DNA of 64,000 nt, from NCBI RefSeq assembly GCF_022179385.1, contig NZ_BPQS01000007.1, positions 1-64,000 on the forward strand, given 5' to 3'. Below are positions 46,898-55,193 of the stretch, piece by piece. The position numbers were made by a program, and so were the translations under genes. The DNA is from Methylobacterium longum. GTDB lineage: Bacteria; Pseudomonadota; Alphaproteobacteria; Rhizobiales; Beijerinckiaceae. Each line of letters opens with the position of its first letter. The first letter of the stretch is position 1. The notes below the pieces were generated by a model, which was not told the DNA's origin, did no database searches, and saw only the letters and a list, made by a program, of their open reading frames with translations.

Positions 46898-47382
46898 GCC
46901 TCCGCATCCGCCACGCCGACGGAGCGGATCACGCGGGGATCGCGCAGATCATCCTGCCGGTGATCCGGGCCGGCGAGACCTACGCGCTCAATCGTGACCT
47001 GCCCGAAGCCGAGGCCCTGGCGTACTGGACCGGCGCGGACCGCGAAACCTTCGTGGCGGAGTGGGACGGGGCTATGCTCGGCACCTACTACCTGCGCGCC
47101 AATCAGGCGGGCGGAGGTGCCCATGTCGCCAATTGCGGCTTCATGACCGAGGCGGCCGCGTCGGGCCGCGGGATCGCGCGGGCCATGTGCGCGCACGCCC
47201 TCGACCGGGCGCGGGCGCGCGGCTTCGCGGCGATGCAGTTCAACTTCGTGGTGAGCACCAACGTCCGGGCCGTTCGGCTCTGGCACAGCTTCGGCTTCGA
47301 CACGGTCGGACGTCTCCCGGGGGCCTTCCGGCACCCGGGGCTGGGCGAAGTCGACGCCCTGGTGATGTTCCGGCGGCTCTAG
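46894..47382 (+). CDS. GNAT-family N-acetyltransferase
   Basis: The 162-residue protein has the acetyl-CoA binding motif A in ASGRGIARAMCAHALDRARARG and the motif B pattern QFNFVVSTNVRAVRLWHSFGFDTVG. The substrate is unknown. TTG at 46894 overlaps the NAD kinase TGA by four bases, so it is co-translated with nadK. Confidence 0.88.
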   Translation: MSLRIRHADGADHAGIAQIILPVIRAGETYALNRDLPEAEALAYWTGADRETFVAEWDGAMLGTYYLRANQAGGGAHVANCGFMTEAAASGRGIARAMCAHALDRARARGFAAMQFNFVVSTNVRAVRLWHSFGFDTVGRLPGAFRHPGLGEVDALVMFRRL

Positions 47383-47386
47383 GCCC

Positions 47387-47587
47387 TCAGGCGAGGGGCG
47401 CGGCCACGAGATCGCTCTCGCGGATGGCCCGCTCCCCGGCCTGGGTGCGGATCCGGTACGAGGGCTCGCCGGTCTGGTCCGCCGGCATCAGCCGCAGGAT
47501 CTCGAACACCTCGCCCTCGCCCTTGTCCCCGGGCAGCCCGAGTCGGGGCCGGCACACCCGCTGGCCGATCTTGTACTTGTGGGACAT
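47387..47587 (-). CDS. Small conserved-looking protein, 66 residues
   Basis: MSHKYKIGQRV followed by GEVFEILRLMP, SYRIRTQAGERAIRES gives a short beta-barrel-like pattern, as in many small nucleic-acid-associated or SH3-type proteins of this lineage. There is no membrane segment. I do not know a function. It lies 39 bases after the DUF6481 gene on the same strand. Confidence 0.7.
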   Translation of the reverse strand: MSHKYKIGQRVCRPRLGLPGDKGEGEVFEILRLMPADQTGEPSYRIRTQAGERAIRESDLVAAPLA

Positions 47588-47626
47588 GCCGGGCTCCTGA
47601 GCGGTTCCGGAGGCGCGCGTCGCGGC

Positions 47627-47995
47627 TCAGCGCCGCTTCTGCGCCTTCGCCTTGCGGGCGATATAGCGTGCGTCGCGCTGGGCCTTCTGCTCGGCCTGGA
47701 GGGCCTTGGCGCGTTCCTGGGCGGCGAGCTGCTCGGCGTGCTTGCGCTCGATCTCGGCGAGACGCTCGGCCTCGGCGCGCGCGGCGGCCTTCTCGATCTC
47801 GACCTGACGCTGCGCGGCGCGCTCGGCCGCGCGGGCCTCACGGGCATCGACCACGGCGCGGCGGGCGGACTGGCGGGCGAGAACGGCCGGATCGTCGGCG
47901 GTGGGACGCGCCCGGAAGCGGGCCAGCATCTCGGACCGCGCCTTGGCGGCCGTCTCGAGGCGATCGACGACACCTTGCTTGTTCAGAAAGCTCAC
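47627..47995 (-). CDS. DUF6481 family protein
   Basis: The 122-residue, highly charged helical protein (SFLNKQGVVDRLETAAKAR then a long Ala/Glu/Arg/Gln-rich coiled coil and a KAKAQKRR tail) fits DUF6481. Two in-frame GTG codons exist at 48001 and 47995. AGGAG occupies 48001-48005, so it can serve only the GTG at 47995 (five-base spacing). It lies downstream of the cold-shock gene, beyond a terminator hairpin. Confidence 0.78.
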   Translation of the reverse strand: MSFLNKQGVVDRLETAAKARSEMLARFRARPTADDPAVLARQSARRAVVDAREARAAERAAQRQVEIEKAAARAEAERLAEIERKHAEQLAAQERAKALQAEQKAQRDARYIARKAKAQKRR

Positions 47996-48053
47996 AGACA
48001 CTCCTGGATCGGGCGCGGAAACCGCCGCCCACAGAGGGAATTGCAGATACGAA

Positions 48054-48078
48054 GAAGCCGCTCCGGGGGAGCGGCTTC
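48054..48078 (-). terminator. Terminator hairpin downstream of the cold-shock gene
   Basis: An 11-bp perfect stem (GAAGCCGCTCC / GGAGCGGCTTC) with a three-base loop lies 24 bases after the csp stop. On the minus strand it is followed by TTCG, a weak T tract. Confidence 0.65.
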
Positions 48079-48101
48079 AAAAGAGACCCTTCGGACGGGG
48101 A

Positions 48102-48311
48102 TCAGGCCGTCTGGAGCTGGCCGGCTGACTGCTTGCCGGAGCGACGGTCGGTCTCCAGCTCGTAGGAGACCTTCTGGCCCTCGTTCAGGCTGCGCAGTCC
48201 CGCGCGCTCGACGGCCGAGATGTGGACGAACACGTCCTTGCCGCCGTCATCCGGCTGGATGAAGCCGTAGCCCTTGGTCTCATTGAACCACTTGACGGTT
48301 CCGGTGCTCAT
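48102..48311 (-). CDS. cspA: Cold-shock-domain protein
   Basis: The 69-residue protein is a single cold-shock domain: [20 protein letters not shown] with RNP1 in KGYGFIQ, then [13 protein letters not shown] (RNP2 VFVHI) and a basic end. It binds single-stranded nucleic acid as an RNA chaperone or antiterminator. The start at 48311 is certain from homology. The long untranslated leader is typical of this family. Confidence 0.93.
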   Translation of the reverse strand: MSTGTVKWFNETKGYGFIQPDDGGKDVFVHISAVERAGLRSLNEGQKVSYELETDRRSGKQSAGQLQTA

Positions 48312-48824
48312 GGAAGTCCTTAGATCTTCGCAGGAAAAGTGAGTGGTTGCGCCCGCTCGGCTGAGCTGGCGCCGGCATCGACCGCTAGCGATAGGAAAGT
48401 CAGAACCGCCCTGCGAAGGCGTAACGGTCCAAGATATCCGGACACGTGCCGATGGCACTGAAATAAACCCCCGACGGTTTTTTGGCAAGCGCGGAGCAAT
48501 ACTTCCGACGGCAATCGGCCCGCCGCGCTGGCAATTCCTCGAACGATAACGGCGGTTTATGGCGCCGGAAGCGCCACGTGAGCCAGGCGGCCGCGGGATG
48601 TACCGGGCGCGATCCTGGAGATCTGTTCCCGGGAGCCCGTGAGGCTGCGCATTCGCGCGAGCGGAGCCGGTCCGCCCGTCCGTCGACGCAGGCTGGCTTC
48701 CGGGCAGCGGAGCGGGACCCGCGCGGTGCGGGCCCCTTGGCCGACGACGGACGCCGCCGCGGCATCAGGCCGACGGCGGATCGCGGGGCGGCGCAGACCC
48801 GCCGCTTCGCGGTGGCTCTGGCGG
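48312..48824. other. Leader and intergenic region between csp and the lipid A operon
   Basis: The csp side (48312-48500) is lower in G+C and probably forms the csp leader. The rest, up to the end of the KS-like gene, contains only shadow frames. No fabF1, alcohol dehydrogenase or lpxXL gene follows the KS-like gene. Confidence 0.5.
48460..48488 (-). promoter_or_regulatory. Possible sigma-70 type promoter of the cold-shock gene
   Basis: On the minus strand TTGCCA and TATTTC are separated by 17 bases, giving a leader of about 140 bases before csp. The -10 match is only partial. Confidence 0.35.
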
Positions 48825-49958
48825 CTAGGGTGACGCTGGAACCACGCGGAGCACCCCTTCGCCGCGCCGATGCCCCACCGTCGTCACGGCGACCTCGCGG
48901 GCCCGGCCGTGGGCGACGAGGGCGGCCGCGAGTGCCGCCCCGAGCGGTGCCGCCACCTCAAGCCCGTGCCCGACGACATCGCCGAGGGCGCGGATGCGGG
49001 CTCCGGGCGCCAGGCGTGCAAGAGCATCGCCCTCCTCCGCGGTGATCGACGGGACGCCGGTGGCGCCCGACAGGATCCGGTCGGGCGCCGTGAGGCCGGC
49101 CTTCTGCCAGAGGTCGGCGAGGCTGCCGGCGAGGCTGCCGGGCATGCGCCGGGTGCGGTCGCTCGCCACGGCGTCGAGACGGGCGAAGGCGCGGGCCCCA
49201 CGGGCGGCGGCGTGATCGTCCGATTCGAGCATCAGGAAGGCGGCGCAGCTGCCCAGGATGAAGCCGCCCGGCGCGCCGCGCGCGAAGACCGGCCGATAGC
49301 CCCCGTGGGCGAGGTATCCGCCCATCTCGTGGACCACCAAGACGTCCGGCCGCTCGGCGCTGTAGGAGCCGCCCACCAGGATCGCGTCGATCTGGCCCGA
49401 AGCGACCCGTGCCCGAGCGATCCGGAGGGAGTCGACCCCGGCGGATTCCTCGCCCATGAAGGTGCGCGAGGCCCCCGTCACCCCGTGCACGATGGCGATG
49501 TTGCCGGCGAGGAGATTGGAGAGCTGGGCCAGGAACAGGGTCGGGCGCAGGTCGTTCTGGAGCCGCTCGTTGAGGTAGGCGCCGGGGTCCGGTGCGTCGC
49601 GCAGGCCCGTCAGGATGGCCCCGTCGACCGCGTAATCCCGCTCGCCGCCGCCGGCCGCCACCACGAGGTGGAGCGCCTGCTTCAGGGCGGCGTCGTCCTT
49701 CACCCCGGCCGAGTCGAGGGCGAGGCCCGCGGCGTAGACGCCGAGCCGCTGCCACGCCTCCATCTGACGCTGGTCGCTGCGCTTGGGGATCTGGCCGTCC
49801 CAGGCGATCGCCGGGGCGGGATGAACCGGATACGGGGCGAAGGTTTCGGTGTCGGTGCGCGGCGCCGCGTCACCGTCGAGGGCCGCGAGGTGCGCCTCGA
49901 CGCCCTCGCCCGCGCAGGAGACGAGGCCCAGACCGGTGATGACGACCGCGCGGCTCAT
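48825..49958 (-). CDS. Beta-ketoacyl-ACP synthase-like protein lacking the catalytic cysteine
   Basis: The 377-residue protein has the thiolase fold of FabF: MSRAVVITGLGLVSCAGEG at the start and GHGLEVAAPLGAALAAAL near the end. At the nucleophile site, where FabF has T-A-C-A, the aligned residues around 168-174 read MGEESAG, placing glutamate 171 at the cysteine position. The first active-site histidine is also lost (SGATGVPS where N-A-H-G-T is usual). It therefore looks like a chain-length-factor-type partner. It overlaps fabZ by four bases in an acpXL operon, corresponding in position to fabF2XL of rhizobia. Confidence 0.82.
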   Translation of the reverse strand: MSRAVVITGLGLVSCAGEGVEAHLAALDGDAAPRTDTETFAPYPVHPAPAIAWDGQIPKRSDQRQMEAWQRLGVYAAGLALDSAGVKDDAALKQALHLVVAAGGGERDYAVDGAILTGLRDAPDPGAYLNERLQNDLRPTLFLAQLSNLLAGNIAIVHGVTGASRTFMGEESAGVDSLRIARARVASGQIDAILVGGSYSAERPDVLVVHEMGGYLAHGGYRPVFARGAPGGFILGSCAAFLMLESDDHAAARGARAFARLDAVASDRTRRMPGSLAGSLADLWQKAGLTAPDRILSGATGVPSITAEEGDALARLAPGARIRALGDVVGHGLEVAAPLGAALAAALVAHGRAREVAVTTVGHRRGEGVLRVVPASP

Positions 49959-50434
49959 GATCGGCTCACGGGCTGGCGCGCGTCCGGGAACAGGCCGATC
50001 GTCCGTGCCCGCTCGCGCATGGGCACGTCGAGCCCGTCGGGGAACGGCATGGTGCGGAAGCGCAGCTCGGCATCGCACAGCGCCTTGCCGGCATGGCTGA
50101 TCGCCGCCCGGGTGACCGCGTAGCCCGAGCCGTCATGCTCCAGGCTCGCCGTGACCACCAGTTCCGCCCCCGGCCCCACGAAGGAGCGGAAGCGCGCCTT
50201 GTCGACGCCGGTAAGGAACGGCATCCGCGTGAAGTCGAGATGGGCCAGCACGAGGTAGCCGGAGGCCTGCGCCATGGTCTCGGTCAGGAGCACCCCGGGC
50301 ACCAGCGGATGGCCGGGGAAGTGCCCCTCGAAGACGGGGCTCTCCAGGGGCACCCGGGCGAGCGCCTCGATGCGGCCGGCGGCCCGGTCGAGGAGCCGCA
50401 CGGAATCGATCATCTCGAAGTATTCGAGGCGCAT
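49955..50434 (-). CDS. fabZXL: 3-hydroxyacyl-ACP dehydratase of the lipid A very-long-chain acyl pathway
   Basis: The 159-residue hot-dog protein has the FabZ/FabA-like catalytic region FEGHFPGHPLVPGVLLTETMAQASGYL, with the active-site histidine and glutamate. It continues with KARFRSFVGPGAELVVTASL. It starts 22 bases after acpXL and overlaps the KS-like gene. In rhizobia, acpXL-fabZXL-fabF2XL-fabF1XL build the 27-hydroxyoctacosanoate chain of lipid A. Confidence 0.85.
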   Translation of the reverse strand: MRLEYFEMIDSVRLLDRAAGRIEALARVPLESPVFEGHFPGHPLVPGVLLTETMAQASGYLVLAHLDFTRMPFLTGVDKARFRSFVGPGAELVVTASLEHDGSGYAVTRAAISHAGKALCDAELRFRTMPFPDGLDVPMRERARTIGLFPDARQPVSRS

Positions 50435-50456
50435 GACGTGTCGAATCGGCCTTGGT

Positions 50457-50765
50457 TCAGACCTTGGCGGCCTTCTCGGCCACGAGGCCGTCGATGCGCG
50501 CGCACAGGTTCTTGAGGACGAAGTATTCCTCGGCCGGGACCTTGCCCTCGTTGACCTCCTGGGTCCAGCGCTCCAGGGGCAGCTTGATCCCGAAGGCCTT
50601 GTCAACCGCGAAGGCGATGTCGAGGAACGCCAGACTGTCGATACCGAGATCGTCGATGGCGTGACTCTCGGGCGTGATCTTGTCCCGCGGGATGTCGGCA
50701 GTCTCGGCTATGATATCGGCCACGCGCTGGAAGGTGGCGCTGCCGTGGGCGGGCTCGTCGGACAT
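50457..50765 (-). CDS. acpXL: Acyl carrier protein AcpXL
   Basis: The 102-residue acidic protein is an ACP of the AcpXL type: the phosphopantetheine site is the serine in [13 protein letters not shown] (about residue 45), followed by [21 protein letters not shown] and [14 protein letters not shown], which distinguish AcpXL from the ordinary fatty-acid AcpP. It leads the operon. The start is ATG at 50765. Confidence 0.9.
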   Translation of the reverse strand: MSDEPAHGSATFQRVADIIAETADIPRDKITPESHAIDDLGIDSLAFLDIAFAVDKAFGIKLPLERWTQEVNEGKVPAEEYFVLKNLCARIDGLVAEKAAKV

Positions 50766-51077
50766 GTCTTCTCGCGGGCTGTTCGAATTCCGGGTCGGTC
50801 GTGCGGGAGCCCCCTCGCCGCCGGGCGGCCCGGCACTCGCGCCCTGCGCGGCCACCCTACGCATATACGGGCCATCCTACACGGCCCGGTCGGATGGCGG
50901 CGACCTCTACACGAGGGGGTCAGGGGCGGCAACCGCGACGGTTCCCACGGCGTTTCAGGGCTTGTCCACAGCGTATCGGCAGCGCGCAGGATCGTGCGCG
51001 CGGACGCGCGTACCGCTGCCCGGCGCCGCCCCTAGGTGCAGGGTGCGGCGGCCATGTCTGCCCAGGAGACCTGACGG

Positions 51078-52205
51078 ATGCAACCAATGATCAAGCCCGG
51101 CACGACGCCGGTGCCGGTCGAGACGCAGCCCCCGGGGGCGGAGCCGCCGCAGGAGCGAGCGCGCTCGCAGGGGGCGGCCCGGGTCCTTCTGGCGCTGGCG
51201 CTCGCGGCCCTCGGCCTGTGGATCCTGCACGAGTTCCTGCCGGCCTTGGCCTGGGCGGTCGTGCTGGCGATCGCCCTCTGGCCGCTCTACACGCGCCTCG
51301 AGCACCGCTTTCCGCCCGGCAAGCACAACCTGCTCCTGCCCACGCTCATGACGGCGGCCGTGGCCCTCGTCTTCCTGGCGCCCCTGGCGATCCTCGGCAT
51401 CCAGGCCGCCCGGGAGGCCCACGACGTGGCCGAGTTCGTCCGCAACGCGGAGGCGAACGGCATCGCGGCGCCCGAATTCCTTCAGCACCTGCCCTACGGC
51501 GCGCCTCAGGCGACGGCGTGGTGGAACGACAATCTGGGCCACGCCAAGGCGGGTTCCGAGCTGCTGCGCCGCTTCGAGAACCATTCGGTGATCGGCGCCT
51601 CGCGCAACGTTGGCCGCGAAGTCATGCACCGGATCGTGCTGTTCGGCTTCAGCCTCGTGGCCCTGTTCTTCCTGTTCCGCGACTGGCGGACGGTGCGGGA
51701 CCAGTCGCTCACCGCCTGCCATCGCCTGTTCGGCCCGCGCGGCGAGCGCGTCGCCCGTCAGATGGTGGCCTCCGTGCACGGCACCGTCGACGGCCTCGTG
51801 CTGGTCGGCCTCGGCGAGGGCTTCGTGCTCGGGATCGTCTACTACTTCGCGGGCGTACCGCACCCGGTCCTGCTCGGCGCCTTCACGGCGGTGGCCGCGA
51901 TGATCCCGTTCGGCGCCGCCGTAGCCATCGCCATCGCGGCGCTTCTGCTGGTGGCGGCGGGCTCGGTGACGGCGGCCATCGTGGTCGCGGCGGCCGGCCT
52001 CGTGGTGACCTTCGTGGCCGACCACTTCATCCGACCGGCCCTGATCGGCGGCACGACGAAGCTGCCCTTCCTGTGGGTGCTGCTCGGCATCCTCGGAGGT
52101 GTGGAGACCTTCGGGCTGCTCGGCCTGTTCGTCGGTCCGGCCGTCATGGCCGCCCTCGTGCTACTGTGGCGGGACTACACCGAGGGCCACGACCGGACGG
52201 CCTGA
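51078..52205 (+). CDS. AI-2E family transporter (permease)
   Basis: The 375-residue polytopic protein has helices near residues 35-70, 85-110, 190-215 and four more in the C-terminal half. It shows the family hallmarks ALAWAVVLAIALWPLYTRLE, VGLGEGFVLGIVYYFAGVPHP and DHFIRPALIGG. AGGAGA lies eight bases before the ATG. Members export or pass varied substrates, including sodium/proton antiport, so AI-2 transport should not be assumed. Confidence 0.88.
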   Translation: MQPMIKPGTTPVPVETQPPGAEPPQERARSQGAARVLLALALAALGLWILHEFLPALAWAVVLAIALWPLYTRLEHRFPPGKHNLLLPTLMTAAVALVFLAPLAILGIQAAREAHDVAEFVRNAEANGIAAPEFLQHLPYGAPQATAWWNDNLGHAKAGSELLRRFENHSVIGASRNVGREVMHRIVLFGFSLVALFFLFRDWRTVRDQSLTACHRLFGPRGERVARQMVASVHGTVDGLVLVGLGEGFVLGIVYYFAGVPHPVLLGAFTAVAAMIPFGAAVAIAIAALLLVAAGSVTAAIVVAAAGLVVTFVADHFIRPALIGGTTKLPFLWVLLGILGGVETFGLLGLFVGPAVMAALVLLWRDYTEGHDRTA

Positions 52206-52218
52206 ACCGGCCGCGCGG

Positions 52219-52719
52219 CTACTCGGCCGCGCCGGCCCCAGCCGACGCCTCGACGCGGCGCCGGTCCTGGCGCCAGTCGGCCGGCTTCTCGAAGGTGCCG
52301 GCCCAGATGCCGCGGCGGGTCGCCCAGGCGTGGCCCTCCTGGCGGACATAGGATGCCGTGACTTGGCGGCTGGCGAGCGCCAGTCCCTGTCCGACCATCC
52401 AGGCCGACAGGTCCTCGCCGTGGACGTGGCAGATCCCGGCGAGCCGACCCGCGACCGTGTCGCGCCGCTCGCACGTGACCACGGCCCCGGCGATCCGGGC
52501 GTCCAGCGCCAGCGCGGCCTCGCGACCGCAGCGGTATTCCAGCCCTTTCGCGGTCTCGCAGCTCTGCGCGGTCTCGGGGGCATCGATCCCGTAGAGGTGG
52601 ATGCGGGTGCCCTGCACCTCGATCGTGTCGCCGTCGATCACGGTCGCCGGACCGCTGACCGTCCCGGCCGCGGCCGCGGGGCCGCAGAGGAGGAGCAGGG
52701 CGAACATCGGTCTGATCAT
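52219..52719 (-). CDS. Exported thermonuclease-like (SNase) protein
   Basis: The 166-residue protein has a signal peptide (FALLLLCGPAAAAG) and a staphylococcal nuclease-like domain: VIDGDTIEVQG, HLYGIDAPE (metal and catalytic acidic residues), CERRDTVAGRLAG and LSAWMVGQGLAL. Additional cysteines may stabilise it outside the cytoplasm. The start is at MIRPMFA (52719). Confidence 0.85.
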   Translation of the reverse strand: MIRPMFALLLLCGPAAAAGTVSGPATVIDGDTIEVQGTRIHLYGIDAPETAQSCETAKGLEYRCGREAALALDARIAGAVVTCERRDTVAGRLAGICHVHGEDLSAWMVGQGLALASRQVTASYVRQEGHAWATRRGIWAGTFEKPADWRQDRRRVEASAGAGAAE

Positions 52720-52880
52720 CGAAGAATGGTCCACGCGGGAGGCGTTCGATCTGAGAGAGGTCTGGTGAAGCCGCCAAGCTGCGCGGCCAATGTGGCGATT
52801 TTGCCGACTCACACACTTGCAGGTCGCACAAAGGGAACGCTATCGCGCGCGGGTTGCGAAAGTGTTCCGCGCCGCGCCCC

Positions 52881-52905
52881 GGAACGGCGGCTCCGGGCGA
52901 CCGTT
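52881..52905 (+). promoter_or_regulatory. Sigma-EcfG-type promoter match ending eight bases before an ATG
   Basis: GGAAC, 16 bases, CGTT on the plus strand. The -10 element ends at 52905 and the ATG of the next gene is at 52913, so the transcript would start at or within a base or two of the start codon. Either the mRNA is leaderless or the match is chance. Confidence 0.45.
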
Positions 52906-52912
52906 GAGCTGC

Positions 52913-53164
52913 ATGACCTTTTTCAAGACCCTGATGGGCGCCCTCGCCCTGTGTACGGCCCTCTTGGTTTGGGCCGACCACGCCATCGGACCGGTCCGTC
53001 CGGTCGTCGAGACGGCGACGGGTCTGACGGCCGCCGAGGTGCTGGCGAGCGACGGCATGGCTCCGGACGGGCGGCCCGGCGATCCCATCCTGGACCGCGC
53101 GGCCCTCGGCCGGCTCGTCGGGGCGGTCGCGGGCGGGAAGGAACCGACCGCGCCGGCCGGCTGA
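52913..53164 (+). CDS. Small membrane-anchored or secreted protein, 83 residues
   Basis: An N-terminal hydrophobic helix (FKTLMGALALCTALLVWA) is followed by about 60 polar residues with GLTAAEVLASDGMAP and LDRAALGRLVGAVAGGKE. No Shine-Dalgarno precedes the ATG, and a sigma-EcfG-like promoter sits immediately upstream. Family not recognised. Confidence 0.6.
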   Translation: MTFFKTLMGALALCTALLVWADHAIGPVRPVVETATGLTAAEVLASDGMAPDGRPGDPILDRAALGRLVGAVAGGKEPTAPAG

Positions 53165-53387
53165 GGCACCGGCTCGACACGCCGCCATGACGGGCGGGTC
53201 GCGATGACGTCGGGCCACGCGCGGCCTGAGGTCTCCGCCCCGTCGAACCCGCGCCGCTTGCCGTGAAGGCGGTCCGAGAACCGCGATCCTGCGCCGCCGG
53301 AGCACGGCGAAGGCCGTGAGGGATGACGGCTTGGAACGGGCGACCGATTTCCGGCCGGCGCGGCGCCGCGCCCGGGTGGACCGCGCC

Positions 53388-54080
53388 TCAGACCCGGTAC
53401 TTGCCGTTGCGCTTGATGAGGACGCGGGTCCCAACCGGCACGCGCTCGTAGAGGTCGGCGATGTCCTCGTTCAGCATCCGCACGCAACCCGACGACAGCT
53501 GCTCGCCGATGCTCCAGGGCTCGTTGGTGCCGTGGATGCGGAACAGGATGTCGCGGTTGCCCTGGTAGAGGTACAGGGCGCGGGCACCGAGGGGATTGTC
53601 GACGCCGCCCTTGCGGGTCCGCGGCAGATCGGGATTGAGCGAGACCATCGTGACGGTCGGGCTCCAATCCGGCCAGACGCCCTTGCGGCCGACCCGGGCC
53701 TCGCCCTTCCACGAGAAGCCAGCCTTCCCGACGCCGACGCCGTACTGCATCGCGGTGCCGTCCGCCTGCACGAGGACGAGCTGGCGCTTGTCGATGTCGA
53801 CCACGATCGTGCCGGGCTGCTCCGGCCCGTTGTAGCTGACCTGCTGGCGGCGATACTTCGGATCCAGGCGCCCGGTGTCGACGAGCGGGATGTCGTAGGG
53901 CTTGTCGGGCTTGGACCCGATGTACCACGCCGAATCGTCGTCCTGCGCGACCTGAACGGGCCGGGTCTGGCACGCGGCCAGGGGTGCGATCGCCACGACG
54001 GCGAGCAGGATTCGCGAGCGGACAAGCCGGCGAATGCGGCTCCAGGCCGAGGGGTAAGTCGCGATCATAGGTCCTGTCAT
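53388..54080 (-). CDS. L,D-transpeptidase (YkuD domain) lipoprotein
   Basis: The 230-residue protein has a lipoprotein signal with lipobox LAAC near residue 36 and a YkuD domain: IVVDIDKRQLVLVQADG, YGVGVGKAGFSWKG, then the catalytic IHGTNEPWSIG and SSGCVRMLNEDI with the active cysteine. It cross-links peptidoglycan or attaches lipoprotein through meso-diaminopimelate. The C-terminus (TRVLIKRNGKYRV) is the end of the domain. Confidence 0.92.
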   Translation of the reverse strand: MTGPMIATYPSAWSRIRRLVRSRILLAVVAIAPLAACQTRPVQVAQDDDSAWYIGSKPDKPYDIPLVDTGRLDPKYRRQQVSYNGPEQPGTIVVDIDKRQLVLVQADGTAMQYGVGVGKAGFSWKGEARVGRKGVWPDWSPTVTMVSLNPDLPRTRKGGVDNPLGARALYLYQGNRDILFRIHGTNEPWSIGEQLSSGCVRMLNEDIADLYERVPVGTRVLIKRNGKYRV

Positions 54081-54237
54081 GCGGGTGCGGTCCTCGGGCT
54101 ATGACTACCGTCTCGCGGTCGGCGACGATGTAGCTTTTCCGCCGCAGCGGGCGGCCAGCGCCTGCTCCCGCGGCCACGGTTGCGCCCTAATTCTGAATGG
54201 CGGCGGATCGTGACGGCGCCATTCGCGGAGGAGATCG

Positions 54238-54681
54238 ATGCCCGAGACCCAGACCCTGTCCGAGGAATCCACGCTCGCGCCGGTGGCGGCGCTCAGGCCG
54301 GCCATCCACCTCGACCATTGCGTGATCCACGTGAGCGATTGGGGGCGCTCCAACGCGTTCTACCGCGACGTGGTGGGCGCCGAGATCATCGAGCGGGGTC
54401 CGGGCTTCGCCTACAGGTTCGGCGGCGTGCAGCTCAACTGCCACGGTCCGGGCGTCGCGGCGACGCCGGTGGCCGAGAAGCCGGTCCAGCCCGGCAACAG
54501 CGACCTCTGCTTCCGCTGGTCCGGGACGATTGAGGACGCGATCGCGCATCTCGAAGCGGCCGGCGTGCCCGTGGAACTCGGCCCGGTCGAGCGGCACGGC
54601 GCCGCAGGCGCGGGCGTCAGCGTCTACTTCCGGGATCCGGACGGCTCACTGCTGGAGTTCATCACCTATCCGCCGGCGTGA
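54238..54681 (+). CDS. VOC (glyoxalase/bleomycin-resistance) family protein
   Basis: The 147-residue protein has two beta-alpha-beta-beta-beta modules: HLDHCVIHVSDWGRSNAFYRDVVG and VSVYFRDPDGSLLEFITYP. The H near residue 25 and E near residue 141 are in the metal-ligand positions. The substrate is unknown. It converges with the cNMP-binding gene seven bases away. Confidence 0.87.
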   Translation: MPETQTLSEESTLAPVAALRPAIHLDHCVIHVSDWGRSNAFYRDVVGAEIIERGPGFAYRFGGVQLNCHGPGVAATPVAEKPVQPGNSDLCFRWSGTIEDAIAHLEAAGVPVELGPVERHGAAGAGVSVYFRDPDGSLLEFITYPPA

Positions 54682-54688
54682 TCCCGCC

Positions 54689-55132
54689 TCAGCCCCGGCT
54701 CTCGGCGAGCGCTTGGTTGGTTTGCTCCAGGCGCAGCGCGAGCACCCGCATCAGGGCGATACTGATCTGTGGAAACTGTGCCAACAGCTCCAGGAACACG
54801 CCGCGGTCGATGCGCAGGGCGGTCACCGCGGATTCCGCCGTCACGGTGGCCGACCGGGGCTGCTCGGCCAGGATGCCCATCTCGCCCACGAGGGCATCCT
54901 GGCCGAGCAGCGCCAGACGCACCGGGCCGGCGGGACCGTCGATGCTGACCTCCGCGGTCCCCTGCAGGATCACGTAGGCCGCATCCGCCACGTCGCCGCG
55001 GGCGAAGAACCGCTGCCCGGGCTCGAAATGCACCCGCTCGCTGGTGAAGGCCAGGAGCTTCAGGCGCGCCGGCTCCACTTCGCGGAACAGCGGCACCTGC
55101 TTCAGGGAGGAAACCTCGGTGTCGAGGGTCAT
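54689..55132 (-). CDS. Cyclic-nucleotide-binding-domain protein
   Basis: The 147-residue protein is a single CRP-like cNMP domain: LFREVEPARLKLLAFTSERVHFEPG, FARGDVADAAYVILQGTAEV, then GQDALVGEMGILAEQPRSATVTA with the phosphate-binding-cassette pattern E-x-x-I-L. There is no DNA-binding domain, so it probably acts as a sensor subunit. It lies divergent from the SCO1-like gene. Confidence 0.87.
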   Translation of the reverse strand: MTLDTEVSSLKQVPLFREVEPARLKLLAFTSERVHFEPGQRFFARGDVADAAYVILQGTAEVSIDGPAGPVRLALLGQDALVGEMGILAEQPRSATVTAESAVTALRIDRGVFLELLAQFPQISIALMRVLALRLEQTNQALAESRG

Positions 55133-55193
55133 ACAGCGGCTCCGCGGCGGATCTCAGGCCCAGGACGGCGGGGCCGGACGAGCCCGCACATCC

